Assembly (NCBI RefSeq): GCF_001427865.1
Contig: NZ_LMHH01000003.1
Coordinates: forward strand, 186,256-250,255
From: Altererythrobacter sp. Root672
Lineage (GTDB): Bacteria; Pseudomonadota; Alphaproteobacteria; Sphingomonadales; Sphingomonadaceae
DNA length: 64,000 nt
Reading direction: 5' to 3'
The position numbers were made by a program, and so were the translations under genes. How positions within the stretch are numbered: position 1 is the first letter of the stretch; the number at the start of each line of letters is the position of its first letter. The notes beneath the pieces were generated by a model. The model had not been told where the DNA came from. It ran no database searches and saw only the letters and a program-made list of their open reading frames with translations. Of the stretch, positions 20,815 through 29,684 are shown one piece after another.

Positions 20815-23013
20815 ATGAAAAAACTGATCGTCGCGGCGCTGCTCGGACTCGCCGCCTGTTCGCAAAGCCGTGAGCCGCCCAAGGTCGACACGTCGGTCAT
20901 TGGGGCCGGCGACAACTGGGACAACCCGGGCGGCGACTGGGCCGGCAGCCACTTCTCGCGCCTGACCGACATCACTCCGGCCAACGTCGATAAGCTCGGC
21001 CTCGCCTGGGAATACGACCTCGGCACCGCGCGAGTGCAGGAAGCGACCCCGGTGGTGATCGACGGGGTGATGTACACCTCCGGCAACCTCGGCCGGGTCT
21101 ACGCGCTCAACGCCGCGACCGGCGAGCAGCTGTGGAAGTTCGAGCCCGAAGTCGACATGCAGGTCAACCGCTGGACCTGCTGCGACCAGGCCAACCGCGG
21201 CGTGCAGGTGCATGACGGGAAGGTCTTTGTCGGCTCACTGGACGGCTACCTCTACGCGCTCGACGCCAAGACCGGCGAAGTCGCGTGGAAGACCGACACC
21301 ATCGCCGACCGCAAGCGCGGCTACACCGTTACCGGCGCTCCGGAGATCGCCGGCGACCTGGTAATCATCGGCAACGCCGGCGCGGAGAACGACACGCGCG
21401 GCTACGTCACCGCCTACAACGCCAAGGACGGCAGCGAGGCCTGGCGTTTCTGGACCATCCCGCGCGATCCCAAGGACGGCCCGCAGGAGAGCGAGGCGCT
21501 CGAAGCCGCGCTCAAGACCTGGGACCCGAAGAGCCGCTGGGACATCGGCGGCGGCGGCACCGTGTGGGACGCGATCCAGTACGATCCGCAGTTCGACCAG
21601 GTAATCATCGGCGTCGGCAACGGCGGACCCTATCCGCTGCACACCCGCTCTCCGAAGGGTGGCGACAACCTCTACCTGAACTCCCTCGTCGCGCTCGATC
21701 GCGAGACCGGCGAGATGAAGTGGCACTTCCAGGAAACCCCGACGGATTCGTGGGACCTCACGGCGACCCAGCCGATGGTGTTCAGCGAGATGGAAGTCGG
21801 CGGCAAGAAGCGCCCGGTCATCCTGCATACGCCCAAGAACGGCTTCTTCTTCGTAGTCGACCGCGAGAGCGGCAAGCCCCTGGCAGCGAACGCCCTGGTG
21901 CGGACGAGCTGGGCTTCAGGCTGGGACCTGAAGACCGGCAAGCCGAACCTGACGCCCCAATATTCGGACTATTCGACCGGCCCGAAGATCGTGTTCCCGG
22001 CCTCCTCCGGCGCGCGCAATTGGCACCCGGCGGCCTACGACCCCACGCGCAATCTCTACTTCGCGGCGGTGGTCGACATGGGCAACCTGATGTTCATTCC
22101 GCCGGGCCAGGAAAACCCCGCACGCCGCGAGCGCTTCCTCAATCCGTCGGCGGCGCTGATCTTCACTGCCGATCTTGAGGCTGCTGCCGCAACTCTGCCG
22201 CCGCCGATGCAGGCACAGATCAAGGCGCTGCCGCAGTGGAAGCAGGTGCTCGACCTGCCCTATTCCTCGCAGATCCGCGCGATCGATCCGCTCACTGGCA
22301 AGACCAAGTGGGCGGCCGATTTCGACGGCTGGCAGGACCGCGGCGGCGTGCTTGCGACCGAGAGCGGCCTCGTCATCCACGGCACGCTCGCCGGCAAGCT
22401 GATCGTGCGCGATGCGGAGACCGGCAAGGTGCTCAAGTCGATCGACACCGGCAGCTCGATGCTCGCCGCGCCGATGACTTATCGGGTCAACGGCGTGCAG
22501 TACGTCGCGGTGCAGGCCGGTTGGGGCGGGGGTGGCTGGGGCTTCGTCCCGCCGTACGCCGCGGCCTATGCCAAGGGTAACGCCAACCGCCTGCTGGTGT
22601 TCAAGATCGGTGGCGGGGAGACGCGCGTTCCGGCCGACCTCCCGCCGATCGAGCCTGCTCCCGCGGCACCGGCTCAGCTGCCCGGCGTGACGCCGGCGAT
22701 GATCGCGATGGGTTCCGGCCTGTTCACCGAGAACTGCTCGATCTGCCACTCGAACCAGCCGCGCGCGCCGCTGCCGGACCTGCGGCGGCTCGACAAGGCC
22801 CGGCACGAGGCGTTCAACCAGATCGTCCTCGAAGGCCTGTTTACGCCGAACGGCATGCCGCACTTCGAGGATCTGCTGAAGCCCGATCAAGTGAAGGCGA
22901 TCCACGCTTTCCTGATCGACGAGCAGACCAAGTTGCGCGCTCGCGAGTTGCAGTTGAAGTCGCAAGGCAAGCCGCTCGACAGCCGCAGCCTCACGATTTT
23001 GTCCAATTTCTAG
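20815..23013 (+). CDS. PQQ-dependent alcohol dehydrogenase fused to cytochrome c (quinohaemoprotein, 732 aa)
   Basis: This periplasmic enzyme oxidises alcohols with pyrroloquinoline quinone and passes electrons to its own C-terminal heme. Visible features in order: a lipoprotein signal with lipobox LAAC (Cys15), the vicinal disulfide Cys122-Cys123, calcium ligand Glu191 (NAGAEND), Asn269/Gly region GNGGPY, catalytic Asp314 in DSWDLT, the eight-bladed propeller repeats (ALDAKTGEVAW and similar), then heme motif CSICH near residue 640 and a Met in NGMPHF. The residue two after the catalytic Asp is Thr, not the Asp of lanthanide-dependent enzymes, so a calcium type is inferred. PQQ synthesis genes are not in the window. 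Confidence 0.92.
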   Translation: MKKLIVAALLGLAACSQSREPPKVDTSVIGAGDNWDNPGGDWAGSHFSRLTDITPANVDKLGLAWEYDLGTARVQEATPVVIDGVMYTSGNLGRVYALNAATGEQLWKFEPEVDMQVNRWTCCDQANRGVQVHDGKVFVGSLDGYLYALDAKTGEVAWKTDTIADRKRGYTVTGAPEIAGDLVIIGNAGAENDTRGYVTAYNAKDGSEAWRFWTIPRDPKDGPQESEALEAALKTWDPKSRWDIGGGGTVWDAIQYDPQFDQVIIGVGNGGPYPLHTRSPKGGDNLYLNSLVALDRETGEMKWHFQETPTDSWDLTATQPMVFSEMEVGGKKRPVILHTPKNGFFFVVDRESGKPLAANALVRTSWASGWDLKTGKPNLTPQYSDYSTGPKIVFPASSGARNWHPAAYDPTRNLYFAAVVDMGNLMFIPPGQENPARRERFLNPSAALIFTADLEAAAATLPPPMQAQIKALPQWKQVLDLPYSSQIRAIDPLTGKTKWAADFDGWQDRGGVLATESGLVIHGTLAGKLIVRDAETGKVLKSIDTGSSMLAAPMTYRVNGVQYVAVQAGWGGGGWGFVPPYAAAYAKGNANRLLVFKIGGGETRVPADLPPIEPAPAAPAQLPGVTPAMIAMGSGLFTENCSICHSNQPRAPLPDLRRLDKARHEAFNQIVLEGLFTPNGMPHFEDLLKPDQVKAIHAFLIDEQTKLRARELQLKSQGKPLDSRSLTILSNF

Positions 23014-23048
23014 CCGATAGTCCGGCCTCGATTTAGCGGAGAGACGCA

Positions 23049-24521
23049 ATGACCCCCCAAGGCGTGAACATCAAATATCCCGAGAAGCTGTTCATCGGCG
23101 GCCAGTGGGTCGCCCCGATGAGCGGGTCGTCGATCGAGGTCGTCAATCCGAACACCGAAGAAGTGATCGCTCGCGTCGGCGAGGCCGGCCCTGACGACAT
23201 GGACCGCGCCGTCGCCGCCGCGCGTGAGGCGTTCGACAACGGCCCCTGGCCGACCACGCCGCCCGCCGAACGCGGCGCAGCGCTGATGAAGATGATCGAC
23301 CACCTCGAAGCCCGCGTGCCCGAGCTTAGCGCCGCCTGGACCGCCCAGGTCGGCGGCCTCGCCAGCTTCGCGCCCGTCATGCACGGCGGGGGCGTCGCCG
23401 GCCTGCGCGGGATCGCGGCGCTGGGGCAGAACTTCCAGTGGGTCGAGCAGAAGAAGGGCATGGTGGTCGACACCGCCATCCTCGCGCGCGAACCGGTTGG
23501 CGTGGTCGTCGGCATCGCGCCGTGGAACGCCCCGTTCGGGATCATGGCCAACAAGGTGTTCTACTCGCTGGTCGCCGGCTGCACGATCGTGATGAAGCCT
23601 TCGCCCGAAACCCCGCTCGAAGCCTACATCATCGCCGAGGCCGCCGAGGCTGCGGGCCTGCCGCCGGGCACGGTCAACCTCGTCACCGGCGAGCGTGAGG
23701 CTTCGGACTACCTCGTGCACAATGTCGGCGTCGACAAGGTCAGCTTCACCGGCTCGACCGGCGCGGGCAAGCGTATCGCCGAAGTCTGCGGCCGCCGCAT
23801 CGCGCGCTGCTCGCTCGAACTTGGCGGCAAGTCGGCCGCCATCGTGCGCGACGACTTCCCGATCGAGGCAGCCGCTGGCATCCTGGGCAACACCATCACC
23901 GTGATGAGCGGCCAGGTCTGCGCCATGCTCAGCCGCGCCATCGTGTCCAAGCATCGGCATGACGAACTGGCCGAGGCCATCGCGGGCGTGATGAAGGGCA
24001 TCAAGATCGGCAACAGCGACGATCCCTCCACCCAGCTCGGCCCGCTGGCGATGAAGCGCCAACTCGAACGCGTCGAGATGTACATCGAGGAAGGCAAGAA
24101 GAGCGGCGCCGACCTTGTCACCGGCGGCCAGCGTCCGGCGCACATGAACAAGGGCTACTTCATGGAGCCGACCCTGTTCGCCAACGTCGACAACAAGAGC
24201 CGCATTGCCCAGGAAGAGATCTTCGGCCCCGTGCTGTGCCTGATCCCGGCCGAGGACGAGGAAGACGCGATCCGCATCGCCAACGAGAGCAACTACGGCC
24301 TCAACGGCTCGGTCTTCACTACCGACGCCCAGGCGGCCTACGACGTGAGCCGCAAGATCCGCACCGGCGTGATGGGCCAGAACGGCATGCGCATGGAGTT
24401 CGGCATGCCTTTCGGCGGGTTCAAGCAGTCGGGCATCGGCCGTGAAGGTGGTGAGGAAGGCCTGTGGCCTTACGTCGAAACCAAGACCATCCTGCTCGAT
24501 GGAGCACCGGCAAGGCTTTGA
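23049..24521 (+). CDS. NAD(P)-dependent aldehyde dehydrogenase (490 aa)
   Basis: Aldehyde dehydrogenase superfamily: IAPWNAPFG, the cofactor motif FTGSTGAGKRI, the general base Glu257 in LELGGKSA, the catalytic Cys291 in GQVCAML, and the C-terminal PFGGFKQSGIGREGGEEGL. It would oxidise the aromatic or allylic aldehyde produced by the PQQ alcohol dehydrogenase, whose gene ends 35 bases upstream. Cytoplasmic, usually a tetramer. An AGCGGAGAGACGCA sequence precedes the ATG. Vanillin-, benzaldehyde- or coniferaldehyde-type specificity cannot be decided by eye. Confidence 0.93.
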   Translation: MTPQGVNIKYPEKLFIGGQWVAPMSGSSIEVVNPNTEEVIARVGEAGPDDMDRAVAAAREAFDNGPWPTTPPAERGAALMKMIDHLEARVPELSAAWTAQVGGLASFAPVMHGGGVAGLRGIAALGQNFQWVEQKKGMVVDTAILAREPVGVVVGIAPWNAPFGIMANKVFYSLVAGCTIVMKPSPETPLEAYIIAEAAEAAGLPPGTVNLVTGEREASDYLVHNVGVDKVSFTGSTGAGKRIAEVCGRRIARCSLELGGKSAAIVRDDFPIEAAAGILGNTITVMSGQVCAMLSRAIVSKHRHDELAEAIAGVMKGIKIGNSDDPSTQLGPLAMKRQLERVEMYIEEGKKSGADLVTGGQRPAHMNKGYFMEPTLFANVDNKSRIAQEEIFGPVLCLIPAEDEEDAIRIANESNYGLNGSVFTTDAQAAYDVSRKIRTGVMGQNGMRMEFGMPFGGFKQSGIGREGGEEGLWPYVETKTILLDGAPARL

Positions 24522-24577
24522 CATTCTGAGCCAATTGTGAGCCATTGCGGGGTAGGTTTTGGAGAGACCCCCCGGCA

Positions 24578-25021
24578 ATGACCGAAGCGCAACCCAGTTT
24601 TCCCTACCCAGAGCGGGCCCCGGTCCATCTCTGGGTAGTGGGACTCGTACTGGTGTTGTGGAACGGCTGGGGCGTGGCGATCGCGGTGGCGTCCCAGTCG
24701 GCCTGGGTGCCGGTGATCGACACGGTCACGTCCGCTTATTTCGATGCGCAGCCGCTGTGGTTCGTGTTGCTGGCGGACCTGGGGCCTTTCGCCGGCCTGG
24801 CCGGGGCGGTGGCGCTGCTGCTCCAATCGCGCTGGGCTTTGCCGCTATTCGTGGCGCAATTCGCGATCCTGACGCTTGCCAATCTCTATGAGCTGGCGAT
24901 CGGGACGTCTCTGTTGCTCAGCGTGCCGGAGTCGCGCGGGATGACGGGGGTGCTGGCGATCCTGCTCCTAGCGCAGATCGCCTATGTCTATGGACTGAAG
25001 CAACGCGGCCGTCTCACCTGA
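24578..25021 (+). CDS. hypothetical inner-membrane protein (147 aa)
   Basis: Four predicted membrane helices (HLWVVGLVLVLWNGWGVAIA; VLLADLGPFAGLAGAVALLL; PLFVAQFAILTLANLYELAI; GVLAILLLAQIAYVYGL). GGAGAG lies about 11 bases before ATG 24578. It ends 21 bases from the convergent mutS stop. It follows the aldehyde dehydrogenase by 56 bases and may be in the same transcript. No family is recognised. Confidence 0.6.
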   Translation: MTEAQPSFPYPERAPVHLWVVGLVLVLWNGWGVAIAVASQSAWVPVIDTVTSAYFDAQPLWFVLLADLGPFAGLAGAVALLLQSRWALPLFVAQFAILTLANLYELAIGTSLLLSVPESRGMTGVLAILLLAQIAYVYGLKQRGRLT

Positions 25022-25042
25022 TCCTCGCATCAGGCGTTGCCG

Positions 25043-27676
25043 CTACTCCCCGGCCTCGCGCTTGAGATCGTAAAGCAAGTCCAGCGCCTCGCGCGGAGTC
25101 AGCGCGTCAATATCCAGCCCGTGCAGCCGATCGCGCAGCGTATCCCGGCTCTCTTCCTCCAGATGCGCCGCCGCCGCAAACAGCGGTAGCTCGCCCAGTC
25201 CCGCCGCAAGCCCGCCCGTCTCCGCGCGGCCCTTCTCCAGCTTGTCGAGCACCGCGCGAGCCCGTGCCACCACCGGCTTGGGCACACCCGCCAGCTTCGC
25301 CACCGCGAGGCCGTAGCTGCGATCCGCTGCCCCCTCGGCCACTTCGTGCAGCAGCACCAGGTCGCCCTTCCATTCCTTCGCCCGGACGTGGTGCAGCGAA
25401 AGGGCCGGGCAAGTCTCGGCCAGGCGGGCCAGCTCGTGATAGTGAGTGGCGAACAGGCAGCGGCAACGGTTGTTCTCGTGGATCGCCTCGGCGACAGCCC
25501 AGGCAAGCGCGAGGCCGTCGTAAGTCGACGTACCGCGCCCCACTTCGTCGAGGATCACGAAGCTGCGCTCGGTCGCCTGGGCGAGGATCGCGGCGGTCTC
25601 GACCATCTCGACCATGAAAGTAGAGCGCCCGCGTGCGAGGTTATCCGCGGCACCCACGCGGCTGAACAGGCGGTCGACCAGGCCAACCCTGGCGCGCGCT
25701 GCCGGGACGAAGCCGCCCGCCTGGGCGAGCAGCACCACGAGGGCGTTCTGGCGCAGGAAGGTCGACTTGCCGCCCATGTTCGGGCCGCCGACAAGCCACA
25801 GGCGATCGCTCGGCCCCAGGCGGCAGTCGTTGGCAACGAACCGCTCGCCCGCTTGGGCCAGCGCCGCTTCGACCACCGGATGACGCCCGCCTTCGATCTC
25901 AAGGCAGGCGTCCTCGACGATCTCGGGCCGTGACCAGCCCCCCTCGGCCGCACGCTCTGCCTGCCCGGCGGAGACATCGAGCCGGGCCAGCGCCGCGGCG
26001 GTGGCTGCAATCCGCTCGCGGTCGGCCACGACTTCGCTGACCAGCTCTTCGAAGTGCGCCTCTTCCGCCACCAGCGCGTGGCCGCCAGCTTCGGCGATGC
26101 GGCTCGCTTCCTCGTGCAGGTGCAGCGAGTTGAACCGTACCGCGCCCGCCATCGTCTGACGGTGAGTGAAGCCGCTGTCGGGCGCCATCAGCCGGTCGGC
26201 GTGCTTGGCCGGAACCTCGATGAAGTAGCCGAGCACGCCGTTGTGCCGGATCTTGAGCGCGGCGATCCCGGTCTCGTCGCGATATCGCGACTCCAGCGCC
26301 GCGATGGCCCGGCGGGCGTTTCCAGAGACCCGCCGCAACTCGTCGAGCGCGGCATCGTAACCCTCGGCAATGAACCCGCCAGACGATCGCTCGGTCGGCG
26401 GCGTTTGCACGAGCGCGCGCGACAAGTGATCGGTCAGCGCGCCATGCCCGCCGAGCCGCGGCACCAAGGCTTCGAGCAGCGCCGGCTTGTCGGGCTTGCC
26501 CTGCAGGTGATCGTGGACCCGGCGTGCCTCACTCAAGCCGTCGCGGATTTGTCCCAGATCGCGTGGCGAGCCACGCCCGGCCACGATGCGCCCGAGCGCG
26601 CGGCCGAGGTCGGGCAGGGCGCGCAGCACATCGCGCAAGTCGGCGCGCAGCAAGGGATCGGCATAGAGCCATTGGACAAGGTTGAGCCGCTCATCGATGG
26701 CCGCCTTCTGCGCGAGCGGCGCGGCGAGGTCTTCCGCCAGCTGTCGGGCTCCCGCGCCGGTGACGCAGCGATCGACCGCGGCCAGCAGGCTACCCGCTCT
26801 TCCGCCGCCTTGGGACTCGACGATCTCCAGGCTGCCGCGGGTGGCTTCGTCCATGGCCAGGACTTCGCCGGTGGAGCGGCCTTCGGGCGGCAAGAGCAGC
26901 GGCAGGTTGCCGCGTCCGACGTGGTCGAGATAGGCGATCAACCCGCATGCAGCCGCAAGCATCGGCCGGGTGAACATGCCGAAGCCGTCGAGCGTGGCGA
27001 CGCCGTGGATGCCCTTGAGCCTGGCTTCGCCGCCATCGCTGGAGAATTCGTGGGCGGAGCGGGGAATCGCGCCTGCCGGTAACAGGCCCACCCCTGACCC
27101 CTCTCGCAAGCGGGAGGGCAGGTCCTCGGGGATCACTACTTCGCTCGCAGACAGGCGCGCCAGCGCGGCGCCCAGGTCAGCCAGCGCGCATTCTTCGAGT
27201 TCCATCCGCCCGGTGGAGATGTCGCACGCGGCGATGCCCGCCATGCCGCGCATCTCGCACACCGCCGCAAGCACGTTGGCCCTTCGCGGTTCGAGCAGCG
27301 CCTCTTCAGTCAGGGTCCCGGCTGTGACGAAGCGGACGATGTCGCGCGCGACCAGCGCCTTCGACCCGCCGCGCTTCTTGGCTTCCTCAGGCGATTCGAT
27401 TTGCTCGGCGATCGCCACCCGGCAGCCGGCTTTGATCAAACGCGCGAGGTAACCTTCGGCCGCGTGCACCGGCACGCCGCACATCGGGATCGGCGCGCCG
27501 TCGTGCTCGCCCCGGCTGGTCAGCGCGATGTCGAGCACGGCGCTCGCCGTCTTCGCATCGTCGAAGAACAGTTCGAAGAAATCGCCCATGCGATAGAACA
27601 GCAGGCAGTCGCCAGCCTCGCGCTTGAGCGTGAGGTACTGGGCCATCATCGGGGTAGGTGCGGAAGCCTGGGACAT
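25043..27676 (-). CDS. mutS: DNA mismatch repair protein MutS (877 aa)
   Basis: MutS binds mispaired bases and uses ATP to recruit MutL. The mismatch-binding domain is at the N-terminus (PMMAQYLTLKREAGDCLLFY, with the GDFFELF motif containing the mismatch-contacting Phe-x-Glu). The ATPase domain has Walker A GGPNMGGKST near residue 628, FVILDEVGRGTSTYDG (Walker B/signature) and the ATHYHEL switch. Length is normal. Residues about 186-198 (SRLREGSGVG region) are encoded by a palindromic repeat (27086-27118) between the connector and lever domains, an unusual insertion. It is convergent with the membrane protein gene at 24578. Confidence 0.97.
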   Translation of the reverse strand: MSQASAPTPMMAQYLTLKREAGDCLLFYRMGDFFELFFDDAKTASAVLDIALTSRGEHDGAPIPMCGVPVHAAEGYLARLIKAGCRVAIAEQIESPEEAKKRGGSKALVARDIVRFVTAGTLTEEALLEPRRANVLAAVCEMRGMAGIAACDISTGRMELEECALADLGAALARLSASEVVIPEDLPSRLREGSGVGLLPAGAIPRSAHEFSSDGGEARLKGIHGVATLDGFGMFTRPMLAAACGLIAYLDHVGRGNLPLLLPPEGRSTGEVLAMDEATRGSLEIVESQGGGRAGSLLAAVDRCVTGAGARQLAEDLAAPLAQKAAIDERLNLVQWLYADPLLRADLRDVLRALPDLGRALGRIVAGRGSPRDLGQIRDGLSEARRVHDHLQGKPDKPALLEALVPRLGGHGALTDHLSRALVQTPPTERSSGGFIAEGYDAALDELRRVSGNARRAIAALESRYRDETGIAALKIRHNGVLGYFIEVPAKHADRLMAPDSGFTHRQTMAGAVRFNSLHLHEEASRIAEAGGHALVAEEAHFEELVSEVVADRERIAATAAALARLDVSAGQAERAAEGGWSRPEIVEDACLEIEGGRHPVVEAALAQAGERFVANDCRLGPSDRLWLVGGPNMGGKSTFLRQNALVVLLAQAGGFVPAARARVGLVDRLFSRVGAADNLARGRSTFMVEMVETAAILAQATERSFVILDEVGRGTSTYDGLALAWAVAEAIHENNRCRCLFATHYHELARLAETCPALSLHHVRAKEWKGDLVLLHEVAEGAADRSYGLAVAKLAGVPKPVVARARAVLDKLEKGRAETGGLAAGLGELPLFAAAAHLEEESRDTLRDRLHGLDIDALTPREALDLLYDLKREAGE
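27086..27118. repeat. palindromic repeat R4 embedded in the mutS coding sequence
   Basis: 33 bases that match the reverse complement of the intergenic repeat at 62795-62829 with one difference (CTCTCGC for CTCCCGC). The core is a hairpin, CCTCTCGC-AA-GCGGGAGG. In mutS it is read in frame as part of SRLREGSGVGLL. Confidence 0.75.
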
Positions 27677-27744
27677 GGAACTTCCGCCGATTAGCGGCTT
27701 GTGCCGGGAAGGTCATGACCCCGGCAGGATAAGCTGCGGAAAGC

Positions 27745-28146
27745 CTACTGATCGATCAGCAATCCCTGCTTTTCGAGGTGCTTCTTCACGATCTTGAGGT
27801 TGCGGGTGTTCGAACGGAAGAACACGTCGAATACGTCACCGGCGAAGGGAATCGCCCCGATCGCAGTGTCGACCGCGACGTTGCCGGCCATGCGCCACAG
27901 CTTCCACTTGGGCAGGCCGAGGTTGCGCGCCTCCCAGATGATATAGCTGCCGAGCGCGGCCCCCAAGAGGTCGCCGAATATCGGCACGAGCCCGGCCAGG
28001 GCATCGAGGCCGACGCGGAACTTGAGGCCGGGAATCACCAGGCTGCGTTCGAGCACGTGCTCGACCAGTTCGATCCGCCGGTAGATCGACGCGGTATCCA
28101 TGCCGAGCGGCAGGTCCATCCGGCCTGGACGTTGAATTTGCTCCAA
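27745..28146 (-). CDS. DUF4112 family protein (133 aa)
   Basis: The stretch RIELVEHVLERSLVIPGLKF, RVGLDALAGLVPIFGDLLGA and NVAVDTAIGAIPFAGDVFDV is the DUF4112 signature (two glycine-rich membrane segments with matching PxxGD motifs). The function is unknown; it is an inner-membrane protein. TTG 28146 is preferred because GGAGGAG lies 8 bases upstream; the longer frame to 28212 overlaps the upstream gene. It is downstream of the solute-binding protein gene by 20 bases, so they may be co-transcribed. Confidence 0.75.
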   Translation of the reverse strand: MEQIQRPGRMDLPLGMDTASIYRRIELVEHVLERSLVIPGLKFRVGLDALAGLVPIFGDLLGAALGSYIIWEARNLGLPKWKLWRMAGNVAVDTAIGAIPFAGDVFDVFFRSNTRNLKIVKKHLEKQGLLIDQ

Positions 28147-28166
28147 GGGGAAATCTCCTCCGAAGC

Positions 28167-29642
28167 TTATCTGGGTATCTGTGCCAGCGTCGGCAAGGGA
28201 TGGAACGCCCATTGGTTCGCCACGAACCCTTCGACATTGCTGCGCACCAGTGAGAATCGGAGCGGCGAACCGAAGGGGATATAGATGTTGGCCTGCATCA
28301 GGCGGACTTCTGCCTCGGCCAGGAGCTTGTCGCGCTCGATCCGGTCGGGCTGCTTGACCGCATCACGCACCAGGGCGTCGGCTTCGGCTTCGCAGAGGCC
28401 GTGGCGCAAGGTGCAGTTGAACTGGTTGAGGAACCAGCGCTGCTCGGCATAGCGGGCAACGCGGTCGATCAGGTTGAGGTCGGCCTGGCGTCCCGGTGGC
28501 GCACGGTCGAGGATGATCCCGACCGAGCCGAGCTGTTGCGTCAGCTGGTAGAAAAGCGCGTCGAGGCCCGGATCCCGCGCCAGCGAGATCGTTAGCCGCG
28601 CTTCCTCGCCGCCGTTGGCCTTGCGCCACGCGGCGACGCGGGCTGCGGCGATCGCTCGATTTTCCTCGATCGTCCGCTCGCCCCATCGTTCCGCGACGAG
28701 CCCGGGATCGTTCGGCAGCCCCGGCGCCGAGATGCGCGTGGTCGGAACCCAGCCGCCGATATTGAACGGGGCGATCAGCGCCGGCCTGTCGATCGCCATC
28801 GCGAAGGCCTCGCGTCCCTGATCGGTCGCGAGCAGGCCACGTTCGCGCTGCACCAGCATGCCGAACAGGCCAATAGCCGGCTCCAGCCGAACGGTCCCGC
28901 GCGAGAGCGGGCCGGTGTCGACGAGCGGGAGGGCGCCTACCTGTCCGCCGAGCACGACATCGACGTCACCCCTGTCGAAGCGGTCGATCGCGGCTTTGGG
29001 ATCTTCCGGCCGCAACTCGATCTGGCGGACGAAGGACTGCCACTCCCGCTCCTCGGGAATGCCCCGCTCGGCCGGCGGTTTCATCGTCAGGGTAGCCAGG
29101 TCCCCGTTGCGTACGAGGCGCATTTCCCCGGAGCCATCGCCGCTTTGCCCGTGGCTCAGCGCCAACTCGGGTTGGGCGAGGATCTGCAGCAGCGCTGGCA
29201 CCGGGCTGGACAGGCGGATTTCGACTACGCGCCCGGCCATGGCTCTCACTTGCGAGACCGGCGCGAGGTCGAGGCCGAGAGACGTCCCGTCGAGTGCGTT
29301 GATTGACCGGCGCAGGGCTGCGCGGGCGCTTTCCGCGGTCAGCTCGGCGCCGTCGGGCCATTTGCCTTCCCGCAGGCGGAAAATGAAGCTGCGGCCATCG
29401 TCGGTGACGATCCAGCGGTCGGCCAGGGCCGGGACCACGTCCCCCTGCGCGTTGAAAGCGACAAGCCCGGCGTCTGTTGCGGCCCGCAAGTGCTGGGCAC
29501 CGGGGGTTAGCCGGATGCCGTTGGCAAACAGGCCCTCCGGCGTATCGATGAAATCGACCTGCAGCGCGCCTTCGTTACTCCGCCCGCACCCCGTCAGCAT
29601 CAGAACCGCGGGGAGTGCAAGGGAGAGCCAGCGCCAAGCCAT
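28167..29642 (-). CDS. ABC transporter substrate-binding lipoprotein, family 5 (491 aa)
   Basis: A lipoprotein signal (AVLMLTGC, Cys19) anchors the protein in the envelope. The body follows family 5 (oligopeptide/nickel-type) binding proteins: GLVAFNAQGDVVPALADRW, IFRLREGKWPDGAELTAES, and a C-terminal ANIYIPFGSPLRFSLVR. These capture peptides or other solutes for an ABC importer. No permease or ATPase gene lies nearby, so this is an orphan. It is followed by the DUF4112 gene. Confidence 0.82.
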   Translation of the reverse strand: MAWRWLSLALPAVLMLTGCGRSNEGALQVDFIDTPEGLFANGIRLTPGAQHLRAATDAGLVAFNAQGDVVPALADRWIVTDDGRSFIFRLREGKWPDGAELTAESARAALRRSINALDGTSLGLDLAPVSQVRAMAGRVVEIRLSSPVPALLQILAQPELALSHGQSGDGSGEMRLVRNGDLATLTMKPPAERGIPEEREWQSFVRQIELRPEDPKAAIDRFDRGDVDVVLGGQVGALPLVDTGPLSRGTVRLEPAIGLFGMLVQRERGLLATDQGREAFAMAIDRPALIAPFNIGGWVPTTRISAPGLPNDPGLVAERWGERTIEENRAIAAARVAAWRKANGGEEARLTISLARDPGLDALFYQLTQQLGSVGIILDRAPPGRQADLNLIDRVARYAEQRWFLNQFNCTLRHGLCEAEADALVRDAVKQPDRIERDKLLAEAEVRLMQANIYIPFGSPLRFSLVRSNVEGFVANQWAFHPLPTLAQIPR

Positions 29643-29684
29643 GTGCCTGTACGCTAGAGCCTATCCCGCCGGGATGGAAGCCGA

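Noticed and set aside
20815-23013. Lanthanide-dependent (XoxF-type) quinoprotein
   Set aside because: The diagnostic Asp two residues after the catalytic Asp is Thr here (D-L-T).
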